DNA of 14,822 nt, taken from contig JBOGZI010000223.1 of assembly GCA_050697275.1 (NCBI GenBank), forward strand, positions 1 to 14,822, read 5' to 3'. This DNA is from JBOGZI01 sp050697275. Its GTDB lineage: Bacteria > Actinomycetota > Thermoleophilia > Solirubrobacterales > 70-9. Numbering within the stretch: the first letter of the stretch is position 1; the number at the start of each line of letters is the position of its first letter. Shown here one piece after another: positions 1-5,399 of the stretch. The notes beneath the pieces are model-generated. The model had not been told where the DNA came from. It did not search any database and saw nothing but the letters and a program-made list of their open reading frames with translations. A program made the position numbers and the translations under genes.

Positions 1-294
1 GGCGTAGAGGATCGGCCAAAGGAAGAGCAACTCGTTTCCAACCGGGCCACCCGAGTCATCGCCGGAGAAGTAGATCCCGAGGCTGACCAGCGTGATGCCG
101 AAGGCGCTGACCACGTGATAAGCGACCGCGGGGAGGCGCCTGCGAGCCGACCAGACGATCGCCGCGCCCAGGAAGCCGAGGAGGGAGATGACGACGTAGG
201 CGGTGTCGTTGATCCGCCCGGAATGCGGGATCACGGTCAGGCCCAGGCCGATCACCCCACCCGCGGCGAGCAGCAGCGCCGCCGCGCGGGCCAT
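1..294 (-). CDS. N-terminal membrane domain of a probable sensor protein (partial)
   Basis: The gene starts inside the window and runs off the left edge, leaving about 98 residues. They form at least three hydrophobic helices (about residues 4-23, 32-50 and 60-77) and the start of a fourth ending at the edge. Short polar loops include an RRR turn after helix 2 and a GDDSGG loop after helix 3. No catalytic domain is visible. The layout and the phrase NELLFLWPILYA recall the membrane sensor halves of actinobacterial GGDEF or cyclase proteins, but that is only an impression. Two ATGs lie six bases apart (300 and 294). AGGAG at 304-308 is 3 bases from the first and 9 from the second, so the second is preferred. 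It lies 70 bases beyond the sufU stop on the same strand and could be read from the SUF transcript. Confidence 0.6.
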   Translation of the reverse strand, partial: MARAAALLLAAGGVIGLGLTVIPHSGRINDTAYVVISLLGFLGAAIVWSARRRLPAVAYHVVSAFGITLVSLGIYFSGDDSGGPVGNELLFLWPILYA

Positions 295-303
295 CGACAT
301 CCG

Positions 304-308
304 CTCCT
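304..308 (-). promoter_or_regulatory. Ribosome binding site for the leftmost partial gene
   Basis: On the minus strand AGGAG stands 9 bases before the ATG at 294 and 3 bases before the ATG at 300. The normal spacing favours the inner ATG. Confidence 0.5.
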
Positions 309-364
309 GAGATACGTCCGGGCCGGGCATCACCTAACTGAATCGGCCCCGGTGACGGTCGCCT

Positions 365-790
365 TTAGAAGCTGGGGGCCTCCGCGGGGTCGCCCTGCTC
401 GCCCTCGTCCTCCCAGTCGGCGGGCTTGCCCAGGCTCGCCCCCTTCACCACCTTCAACCCGAGCAGGGCGCACTTCATCCGGGTGGCGGAGATGTCGATC
501 CCGAGCAGGTCGAGCACGAAGTCCTTGGGCAGCGCCAGGAGCTCCTCGCGCGTCTTCCCCTGCAGCTCGTCTGTGAGCAGCGACGTCGCGGCGGTCGAGA
601 TCGCGCAGCCCTGGCCCTCGAACGAGACCTCCGAGACGCGGCCCTGATCGTCGAGCTTCAGGAAGACGTGCTGCTCGTCGCCGCAGAACGGGTTGGAGTC
701 CTCGAACTCGAGGTCGAAGTCCTCGGGGCGCCCGAAGTTGCGCGGGCGCTTGTAGTGCTCCAGGATCTGATCCCGGTAGAGCTCGTCCAC
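365..790 (-). CDS. sufU: SufU-type sulfur acceptor / Fe-S assembly protein
   Basis: 141 residues of the NifU-N/IscU fold. In the SUF pathway SufU takes the persulfide sulfur from SufS via a bound zinc and passes it on for Fe-S cluster building in the cytoplasm. The three ligand cysteines are visible: C36 in NPFCGDE (with D38), C62 in GQGCAIST and C107 in RMKCALLG. A Lys precedes the third Cys, as in SufU; IscU has His there. The C62-C107 interval is 45 residues. From memory it is about 62 in B. subtilis SufU and about 43 in E. coli IscU, so the usual SufU insertion seems missing. The acidic tail (129-137) is variable. The start is GTG at 790, which fits the family N-terminus (DELYRDQILEHY). 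No Shine-Dalgarno is evident, and the gene starts 28 bases after sufS, so translation may be coupled. Confidence 0.93.
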   Translation of the reverse strand: MDELYRDQILEHYKRPRNFGRPEDFDLEFEDSNPFCGDEQHVFLKLDDQGRVSEVSFEGQGCAISTAATSLLTDELQGKTREELLALPKDFVLDLLGIDISATRMKCALLGLKVVKGASLGKPADWEDEGEQGDPAEAPSF

Positions 791-818
791 GATCAGTCGG
801 ATGTTGCCGGAGGGGGCA

Positions 819-2072
819 CTAAAGATCGAAGACGCGGCGCACGTCGAGCATCCCCTCGGCGAGCCGGTCGATCTCCTCGCGGGTGTTGTAGACCGCGAGG
901 CTCGCGCGGGTCGTCGCGGGGACGCCGAGACGCTCCATCAGCACCTGGGCGCAGTGGTGGCCCGCCCGCACCGCGATCCCGTGCCGGTCGAGGATCTCCG
1001 AGATGTCATGGGCGTGGACGCCGTCGAGCGCGAAGGAGAGGATCCCTCCGCGGTCCTCGCCGGCGGGCGGCCCGAAGAGCCTCAGTCCGGGCACCTCGGC
1101 GAGGCGCTCCAGGGCGTAGGCGGTCAGCTCCACCTCCGCGGCGTGGATCGCCTCGAGCCCGAGGCCCTGCAGCCAGCCCACGGCCGCGCCGTAGCCGACC
1201 GCCTCGCCGATCGGCGGGGTGCCGCCCTCGAACTTGGCGGGCAGGTCCGCCCAGGTGATCCGGTCGCGGCCGACCTTCTTGATCATCGAGCCGCCCCCGA
1301 TGAACGGCGGCATCGCCTCGAGCAGCTCGCGTCGCCCGAACAGCGCCCCGATACCGGTTGGCCCGTACATCTTGTGCGAGGTGAGTGCGTAGAAGTCGGC
1401 GCCGAGATCCTCCATCTCGAGCTCCAGCTTGTGCCCCGCCTGGGCGCCGTCGACCACGAGCAGCGCCCCGGCGTCGTGCGCCATTCGAGCGATCTCGGCC
1501 AGCGGGTTGATCGTGCCGAGCACGTTGGAGACGTGGGCGACGCAGACGAGCTTCGGACCGCGCTCGAGCAGCTTCGCGAGGGCATCGAGGTCGAGCCTGC
1601 CCTCGTCGGTGATCGGGGCCCAGTCGAGCTCGGCCCCCTTCTCCCGGGTGAGCTGGTACCAGGGGACGATGTTCGAGTGATGCTCCATCTCGGTGACCAC
1701 GACCCGATCGCCCTCGCGGACGTTCGCCCGGCCCCAGGAATAGGCGACCAGGTTGAGCGCCTCGGTCGCATTGCGGACGAAGATCACCTCGCGGCGATCG
1801 GCCCCGATGTGAGAGGCCAGGGTCTGCCGCGCCCCCTCGTACAGCGCCGTCGCATTCTCGGAGAGGGTGTGGACGCCGCGGTGGACGTTGGCGTTCTGCT
1901 CCCGCCAGTAGCGATCGAGGGCCTCGATCACGGCAAGGGGCTTCTGGGAGGTCGCGCCGTTGTCCAGGTAGGCGAGCGGCTCGCCGTGGACCCTCTGGCT
2001 GAGGATCGGGAACTCGGCCCGGATCTCCTCGAGCGAGCGGGGCAGGACTGGGGCTGTCGCCGCGGTGGCCAT
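819..2072 (-). CDS. sufS: SufS group II cysteine desulfurase
   Basis: 417 residues, normal for SufS. It is a PLP enzyme of aminotransferase class V that converts L-cysteine to L-alanine and leaves a persulfide on its own cysteine for SufU. Visible residues are H131 in EMEHHSN (stacks on PLP), D208 and Q211 in VVDGAQ, the PLP lysine K234 in TSHKMYGPTG, and the persulfide cysteine C374 in RAGHHCAQ. The short loop around this Cys is typical of the SufS/CsdA group rather than IscS. A GGTPP segment near residue 283 is also characteristic. The start is ATG at 2072, two bases after the sufC stop. No Shine-Dalgarno lies at proper distance, so translational coupling to sufC is likely. The gene is complete, with no missing catalytic residue. 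Confidence 0.97.
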   Translation of the reverse strand: MATAATAPVLPRSLEEIRAEFPILSQRVHGEPLAYLDNGATSQKPLAVIEALDRYWREQNANVHRGVHTLSENATALYEGARQTLASHIGADRREVIFVRNATEALNLVAYSWGRANVREGDRVVVTEMEHHSNIVPWYQLTREKGAELDWAPITDEGRLDLDALAKLLERGPKLVCVAHVSNVLGTINPLAEIARMAHDAGALLVVDGAQAGHKLELEMEDLGADFYALTSHKMYGPTGIGALFGRRELLEAMPPFIGGGSMIKKVGRDRITWADLPAKFEGGTPPIGEAVGYGAAVGWLQGLGLEAIHAAEVELTAYALERLAEVPGLRLFGPPAGEDRGGILSFALDGVHAHDISEILDRHGIAVRAGHHCAQVLMERLGVPATTRASLAVYNTREEIDRLAEGMLDVRRVFDL

Positions 2073-2074
2073 CG

Positions 2075-2842
2075 TCAGGCTGGCGCCGCCTCGACCTCCT
2101 CCTTGATCCAGCCGTAGCCCTTCTCCTCGAGCTGCTCGACCAGCTCCGGGCCCCCCTCCTTGACGATCCGCCCGTCGTAGATGACGTGCACGACGTCGGG
2201 CTTGACCAGGTGGAGGATCCGCTGGTAGTGGGTGATGATCAGGACGCCCATCTCGGGGCCGGCGAACTTGTTGACGCCCTCGGCGACGACCCGCAGCGCG
2301 TCGATGTCGAGCCCGGAGTCGGTCTCGTCGAGAACGGCCAGCTCGGGGCGAAGCATCGCCAGCTGGAGGATCTCCATGCGCTTCTTCTCGCCCCCGGAGA
2401 ACCCCTCGTTCAGGTAGCGCGAGGAGAACTCCTTGGGGATGTTGGTCAGCGCCATCGCCTCCTCGGCCTGCTGGCGGAACTCCTTCAGCTTCACCGGGTC
2501 CTCGCCCCTCGCCTCGCGGTGGGCGTTGACCGCCATCCGCAGGTACTTGGCGACGGTGACGCCGGGGATCGCGACCGGGTACTGGAACGCCATGAAGAGG
2601 CCCATCCGCGAGCGTTCGTCGGGATCGGCCTCGGTGATGTCCTCGCCCTTGAAGGTGATCGTGCCCTCGGTCACCTCGAACCCGGGGTGACCCATGATCG
2701 CGTTGGCGAGCGTCGACTTGCCCGAGCCGTTCGGGCCCATCAGGGCGTGGATGCTTCCCTTCTCGACCTCGAGGTCGAGGCCCTTGAGGATCTCCTTGTC
2801 CTCAGCGCTCACGTGCAGGTTGCGGATCTCGAGTTCAGCCAA
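2075..2842 (-). CDS. sufC: SufC Fe-S assembly ABC-type ATPase
   Basis: 255 residues, the normal SufC length. It is a soluble ABC ATPase that drives the SufBD scaffold. Motifs in order: Walker A GPNGSGKST (36-44), Q-loop FQYP (Q87), ABC signature FSGGEKKR (148-155), Walker B followed by DETDSGLD (D172, E173) and the H-loop ITHY (H205). The start is TTG at 2842. An AAGGAG stands 5 bases before it, and the protein then begins AELEIRNLHV as in the family. The open frame continues upstream to 3085, but that part overlaps rrf2 and has no family similarity. Its usual partners SufB and SufD are not encoded beside it: upstream is the Rrf2 regulator and downstream, after two bases, is sufS. Confidence 0.96.
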   Translation of the reverse strand: MAELEIRNLHVSAEDKEILKGLDLEVEKGSIHALMGPNGSGKSTLANAIMGHPGFEVTEGTITFKGEDITEADPDERSRMGLFMAFQYPVAIPGVTVAKYLRMAVNAHREARGEDPVKLKEFRQQAEEAMALTNIPKEFSSRYLNEGFSGGEKKRMEILQLAMLRPELAVLDETDSGLDIDALRVVAEGVNKFAGPEMGVLIITHYQRILHLVKPDVVHVIYDGRIVKEGGPELVEQLEEKGYGWIKEEVEAAPA

Positions 2843-2847
2843 TTCGG

Positions 2848-2853
2848 CTCCTT
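2848..2853 (-). promoter_or_regulatory. Ribosome binding site deciding the sufC TTG start
   Basis: Minus-strand AAGGAG ends 5 bases before the TTG at 2842-2840. It is the strongest such site in the SUF locus. It excludes the longer open frame that reaches back into rrf2. Confidence 0.75.
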
Positions 2854-2877
2854 GCTGATTGAGTTTGCGGTTCCGCG

Positions 2878-3357
2878 CTAGATGGCGACGGCGGATTTCG
2901 ACGAGCTGCTCGAGTTGGCCGCCTTGCCACCGGCGAACTCGACCAGGTCGGCGAGGGTCGTGCCCGAAAGCGCCTTGGTGACCCCGCCCTGGACCCGGGT
3001 CCAGAGGAACTTGGTGGCGCAGGCCTCGTCCCCGTCCGCTTCGTGGGAACAGGAGACCTTGCCCTCCGGGTCGGTGTGGAAGCACTCCATCGGGGCGATC
3101 TGGCCCTCCAGCGCCTGCACCACCTCGAGCATCTCGATCTCCTCCGCGGGCCGGCCGAGGCGGTAGCCGCCGTGCGCCCCCCGCTGACTCTCCACCAGGC
3201 CGGCCTTGCGCAGCTTGGCGACGAGGTGCTCGAGGTAGGAGAGGGGAAGGTGCTCCGCCTCGGCGACGGCGCTGAGGGCGATCGGAGCGCCGGCGTCCTG
3301 CCGGCCCAGCTCCACCATGAGGCGGACTCCATACTCGGCTCGGGTCGAAAACAGCAT
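2878..3357 (-). CDS. Rrf2/IscR-family Fe-S cluster-sensing regulator
   Basis: 159 residues. The N-terminal winged helix (about 1-70) begins MLFSTRAEYGVRLM, with the LPLSYLEHLVAKLRKAGLV recognition region and the RGAHGGYRLGRP wing, which are hallmarks of Rrf2 proteins. Three cysteines follow at C92, C103 and C113. This matches the position of the IscR cluster-binding loop but with wider spacing (10 and 9 residues between). They probably bind a [2Fe-2S] cluster, so the protein likely reports Fe-S status and controls sufC-sufS-sufU, which start 35 bases downstream. The C-terminus has a low-complexity serine run (149-153). The start is ATG at 3357. A TAGGAT box lies 8 bases before it, so the message may be almost leaderless. 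The function as SUF repressor is inferred from family and position. Confidence 0.9.
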   Translation of the reverse strand: MLFSTRAEYGVRLMVELGRQDAGAPIALSAVAEAEHLPLSYLEHLVAKLRKAGLVESQRGAHGGYRLGRPAEEIEMLEVVQALEGQIAPMECFHTDPEGKVSCSHEADGDEACATKFLWTRVQGGVTKALSGTTLADLVEFAGGKAANSSSSSKSAVAI

Positions 3358-3365
3358 CGCCCGAA

Positions 3366-3371
3366 ATCCTA
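3366..3371 (-). promoter_or_regulatory. Candidate -10 box for rrf2-sufCSU
   Basis: Minus-strand TAGGAT is a good actinobacterial -10 match. Eight bases separate it from the ATG at 3357, so the transcript would begin 2-3 bases before the start codon. No convincing -35 is seen. It lies between the marR stop and rrf2, and would give the SUF genes their own promoter. Confidence 0.4.
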
Positions 3372-3377
3372 GCTCAA

Positions 3378-3398
3378 AGGTCGGTTATGTCGCGACCT
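3378..3398. promoter_or_regulatory. Dyad AGGTCG-N9-CGACCT upstream of rrf2
   Basis: Perfect 6-base inverted arms separated by 9 bases, beginning 6 bases upstream of the TAGGAT box and spanning the marR stop codon. Size and place fit an operator for a dimeric regulator such as the Rrf2 protein itself. It includes the shorter palindrome GTCGCGAC at 3389-3396. A weak RNA hairpin is the alternative. Confidence 0.35.
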
Positions 3399-3852
3399 CT
3401 CGCGCCCGCGCGACCGTCGCCCGCAGCGCGTCCCGGAACTGGGCATAGGGCCGGGTTCCGGCGGCCTGGGCGTGACGATGCTCGATCTCGGCCACGATCT
3501 CGTCGCCGCGCCGCAGTTGCGCCAGGCCGTGCTTGGTGGGGACGACCAGCTTGGCGCGGCGATCGGCCGGGTCCGGCCGCCGCTCGACGTAGCCGAGCTG
3601 CTCGAGCTCGTCCACCAGCCTCCCGACGGTCTGCTTGTGCAGGCCCGACAACCGCGCCAGCTCGGTGGCGCGGACGCCGTCCTCGTCGAGGTAGGCGATG
3701 ACCGCCGCATGGCGGGGACGGAGGTCGTCGTAGCCCTCCTCGCGAAGGCGGGCGAACAGCTCGCCCTGGATCGCGAGCTGCAGCTGACTGGCCAGAACCG
3801 CGAGGTCCGGGCTCCACTCCTGTCTCTCTCGTCGCCGCCGGGTGGTGGTCAC
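3385..3852 (-). CDS. MarR-family transcriptional regulator
   Basis: 155 residues of the MarR winged-helix fold. Residues 45-110 hold the DNA-binding part: LRPRHAAVIAYL, then ATELARLSGLHKQTVGRLVDE (recognition helix) and the wing with DPADRRAK (94-101). Flanking helices give the dimer interface. There is no cysteine, so thiol oxidation is not the signal; the ligand is unknown. The start is GTG at 3852, the only possible one because an in-frame TGA lies upstream. It has no Shine-Dalgarno. TACGAT lies exactly 7 bases before it, which suggests a leaderless message. The gene is divergent from htpX and 27 bases upstream of rrf2 on the same strand, so it could be the first gene of the SUF transcript. 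Autorepression through the palindrome in its promoter is inferred. Confidence 0.88.
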   Translation of the reverse strand: MTTTRRRRERQEWSPDLAVLASQLQLAIQGELFARLREEGYDDLRPRHAAVIAYLDEDGVRATELARLSGLHKQTVGRLVDELEQLGYVERRPDPADRRAKLVVPTKHGLAQLRRGDEIVAEIEHRHAQAAGTRPYAQFRDALRATVARAREVAT

Positions 3853-3859
3853 AACCGTG

Positions 3860-3885
3860 ATCGTACCGGCTCGTGACTGTCACGA
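3860..3885 (-). promoter_or_regulatory. marR promoter with 15-bp palindromic operator
   Basis: Minus-strand TACGAT (3865-3860) sits 7 bases before the GTG start. The perfect palindrome TCGTGAC-T-GTCACGA covers 3871-3885, inside the expected -10/-35 spacer. A weaker repeat TCAC-N4-GTGA (3849-3860) overlaps the start codon. This is typical placement for a self-repressing MarR operator. Its position in the divergent gap to htpX means it might also act on htpX. Confidence 0.55.
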
Positions 3886-3924
3886 TTCGGACCCAGGGCT
3901 TTAGAGCCGGTTGAGGCGGCTTTC

Positions 3925-3950
3925 TATACTCCTCCCAACCCCCAAAGGAG
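3925..3950 (+). promoter_or_regulatory. htpX -10 box and ribosome binding site
   Basis: TATACT at 3925-3930 is a good -10 box. AAAGGAG at 3944-3950 stands 10 bases before the ATG. The -35 is weak (TTTAGA at 3900-3905 with a 19-base spacer). Unlike marR, this gene has a short leader and a clear Shine-Dalgarno. Confidence 0.5.
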
Positions 3951-3960
3951 AATCGAAGCG

Positions 3961-4821
3961 ATGAGCACTACCCGACGTTCCAACTTCTCAGCCGCGATCA
4001 GGACCACGCTGCTGCTCGCGACCCTGACCGGCCTCTTCGTCGTCATCGGTGCGCTGATCGGCGGACCGGAGATGGCGCTGCTGTTCCTCCTCTTCGGCGC
4101 CCTGTTCAACTTCTTCGCCTACTGGTTCAGCGACAAGATCGCGCTGAAGATGTCCCGGGCCCAGCCGGTTTCCGAGCAGGAGGCCCCGCGGCTCTACCAG
4201 ATGATGCGGGAGCTGACCACGCGGGCCGGGCTGCCGATGCCGAAGCTCTACGTGATCCCCCAGGAGCAGCCCAACGCCTTCGCCACCGGCCGCAGCCCGA
4301 ACCGCTCCGCGGTGGCGGTGACGCAGGGGATCCTGAAGCTGCTCTCCGAGGACGAGCTGCGCGGCGTACTCGCCCATGAGCTCGGCCACGTCCGCAACCG
4401 CGACATCCTGATCCAGTCGGTGGTGGCGACGATCGCCGGCGCGATCACCTATCTCGCCTACATGCTGATGTGGTTCGGCGGCGACAACGACTCGCCGCTC
4501 GGGCTGGTCGCGTCGCTGGCGCTGGTGCTGCTCGCGCCGATCGCCGCCGCGATCATCCAGATGGCGATCTCCCGTCAGCGCGAGTTCTCGGCCGATGCCA
4601 CCGGCGCGGAGATCTCCGGCAATCCCGAGTCCCTGGCGAGCGCACTGCTGCGGCTCGAGCAGGGCGCCGAGGCGGTCCCGATGCAGGTGAACCAGGCGAC
4701 CGAGCCGCTCTACATCGTGAAGCCGTTCAGCGGCCGCGGCATCGCCAGCCTCTTCTCGACCCACCCCCCGATCGAGGAGCGGGTCCGCCGCCTGCGCCAG
4801 ATGCGTCCCACCATCGCGTAG
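3961..4821 (+). CDS. htpX: HtpX membrane-bound zinc metalloprotease (M48)
   Basis: 286 residues, close to the usual 290. HtpX is a membrane quality-control protease that degrades misfolded membrane proteins with its active site facing the cytoplasm. Two N-terminal membrane helices (about 13-34 and 37-57) precede the catalytic domain. The zinc motif HELGH (H139, E140, H143) is followed by VRNRD, and the third ligand is E208 in RQREFSADA. Two further hydrophobic segments lie between (about 151-171 and 180-203). The conserved PNAFATGR stretch (104-111) and the C-terminal STHPPIEERVRRL are present. It starts at ATG 3961 with a clear ribosome binding site. It is transcribed away from marR, which may regulate it, and is followed by a strong hairpin, so it appears monocistronic. 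Confidence 0.96.
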   Translation: MSTTRRSNFSAAIRTTLLLATLTGLFVVIGALIGGPEMALLFLLFGALFNFFAYWFSDKIALKMSRAQPVSEQEAPRLYQMMRELTTRAGLPMPKLYVIPQEQPNAFATGRSPNRSAVAVTQGILKLLSEDELRGVLAHELGHVRNRDILIQSVVATIAGAITYLAYMLMWFGGDNDSPLGLVASLALVLLAPIAAAIIQMAISRQREFSADATGAEISGNPESLASALLRLEQGAEAVPMQVNQATEPLYIVKPFSGRGIASLFSTHPPIEERVRRLRQMRPTIA

Positions 4822-4842
4822 GGACGACCGATTGCGGAGCTC

Positions 4843-4870
4843 CGAGCGGCCCGGGCGACCGGGCCGCTCG
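4843..4870 (+). terminator. Perfect 12-bp hairpin after htpX
   Basis: CGAGCGGCCCGG and its exact complement flank a GCGA loop, 21 bases after the htpX stop. The following bases (CCTGTTT) form only a weak U tract. It resembles the GC-rich, U-poor terminators common in actinobacteria and separates htpX from the rhodanese operon. Confidence 0.65.
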
Positions 4871-4885
4871 CCTGTTTCGGCCAGC

Positions 4886-4902
4886 TACACTTCCTTAAGT
4901 GT
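4886..4902 (+). promoter_or_regulatory. Rhodanese promoter -10 box overlapping an inverted repeat
   Basis: TACACT (4886-4891) lies exactly 7 bases before the GTG at 4899, the same geometry as for marR. The inverted repeat ACACTT-CCTT-AAGTGT (4887-4902) overlies both the box and the start codon, as an operator would. A second repeat, AATCC-N5-GGATT, follows at 4906-4920. No -35 is recognised. Confidence 0.4.
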
Positions 4903-5399
4903 TGAAATCCGATCAGGATTCGGGAATTATGGAAGCGATGGTCGAGATGCCCCGCAAGAACGTGCCGCCGCCCCTCGAGCTGGTCAAGGGGCGGATCGAG
5001 GAGCTGCTGCCGCCCGACGCCAAGCGCGAAATCGACGCGGGCGAGGTGCTCGTGGTCGACGTGCGCGACTCCGACCGCTACGAGAAGGGCCACGTCGCCG
5101 GGGCGGTCAACATCTCCTCCGGGGAGAGCGCCCGCGGCGCGCACGATCCCTCCTTCGTCGAGGCGATCGAGGGCGCGGGCGGCTCGCGCCAGGGCCGTCT
5201 GATCGTCTTCTGCGGCGAGGGCAACCGCTCGGCGCGCACCGCCGACGCCCTCCGCAACGAGCACGGCTTCGAGAGCGCCGCCTCCGTGATCGGCGGGTTG
5301 AAGCTGTGGAACGAGCTCGGGCTCCCGGTCGAGGGCGAGATCCTGGTCGGGGCCGACGACGCCGAGCTGGGGGAGGGGATGGAGGGAGACGCGACCTGA
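4899..5399 (+). CDS. Stand-alone rhodanese-domain sulfurtransferase
   Basis: A single rhodanese domain of about 110 residues within 166. Rhodaneses carry sulfur as a cysteine persulfide between donors and acceptors. The GHVAGAVNIS motif (64-73) and the active-site loop CGEGNRS starting at C105 are intact, followed by the GFESAASVIGGLKLW signature. The start is uncertain. GTG 4899 fits a leaderless transcript from TACACT. ATGs at 4929, 4938 and 4947 are alternatives, and the first is preceded by AGGA at about 10 bases. The stop overlaps the next gene's ATG by one base (TGATG), so the two are co-translated. The protein clearly resembles the N-terminal domain of that next gene, suggesting tandem duplication. 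The acceptor is probably the MoeB/CysO pair, inferred from context. Confidence 0.88.
   Translation: MLKSDQDSGIMEAMVEMPRKNVPPPLELVKGRIEELLPPDAKREIDAGEVLVVDVRDSDRYEKGHVAGAVNISSGESARGAHDPSFVEAIEGAGGSRQGRLIVFCGEGNRSARTADALRNEHGFESAASVIGGLKLWNELGLPVEGEILVGADDAELGEGMEGDAT

Noticed and set aside
303..364. Weak inverted repeat GGGCCG/CGGCCC after sufU, considered as a terminator
   Set aside because: Six-base arms with an 18-base loop and no U tract; too weak in GC-rich DNA.
801..2117. Long plus-strand frame opposite sufS (438 codons)
   Set aside because: It is the antisense shadow of a clear SufS gene. Its protein is rich in His/Arg/Gly/Glu with no recognisable fold, as expected from GC-rich third positions.
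2843..3085. 5' extension of the sufC frame
   Set aside because: It overlaps rrf2 in another frame, has no family similarity, and a TTG with AAGGAG sits exactly where SufC proteins begin.
3374..3883. Alternative minus frame across marR (169 codons)
   Set aside because: Low-complexity Arg/Pro/Gly product overlapping the clear MarR winged-helix frame.
3988..4764. Minus-strand frame opposite htpX (258 codons)
   Set aside because: Antisense shadow of htpX; Arg/His/Gln-rich with no motif.
4832..5398. 5' extension of the rhodanese-MoeB frame
   Set aside because: It runs out of frame through the stand-alone rhodanese gene and gives an Arg/Gly/Ala-rich product. The real start is ATG 5399 with a ribosome binding site.
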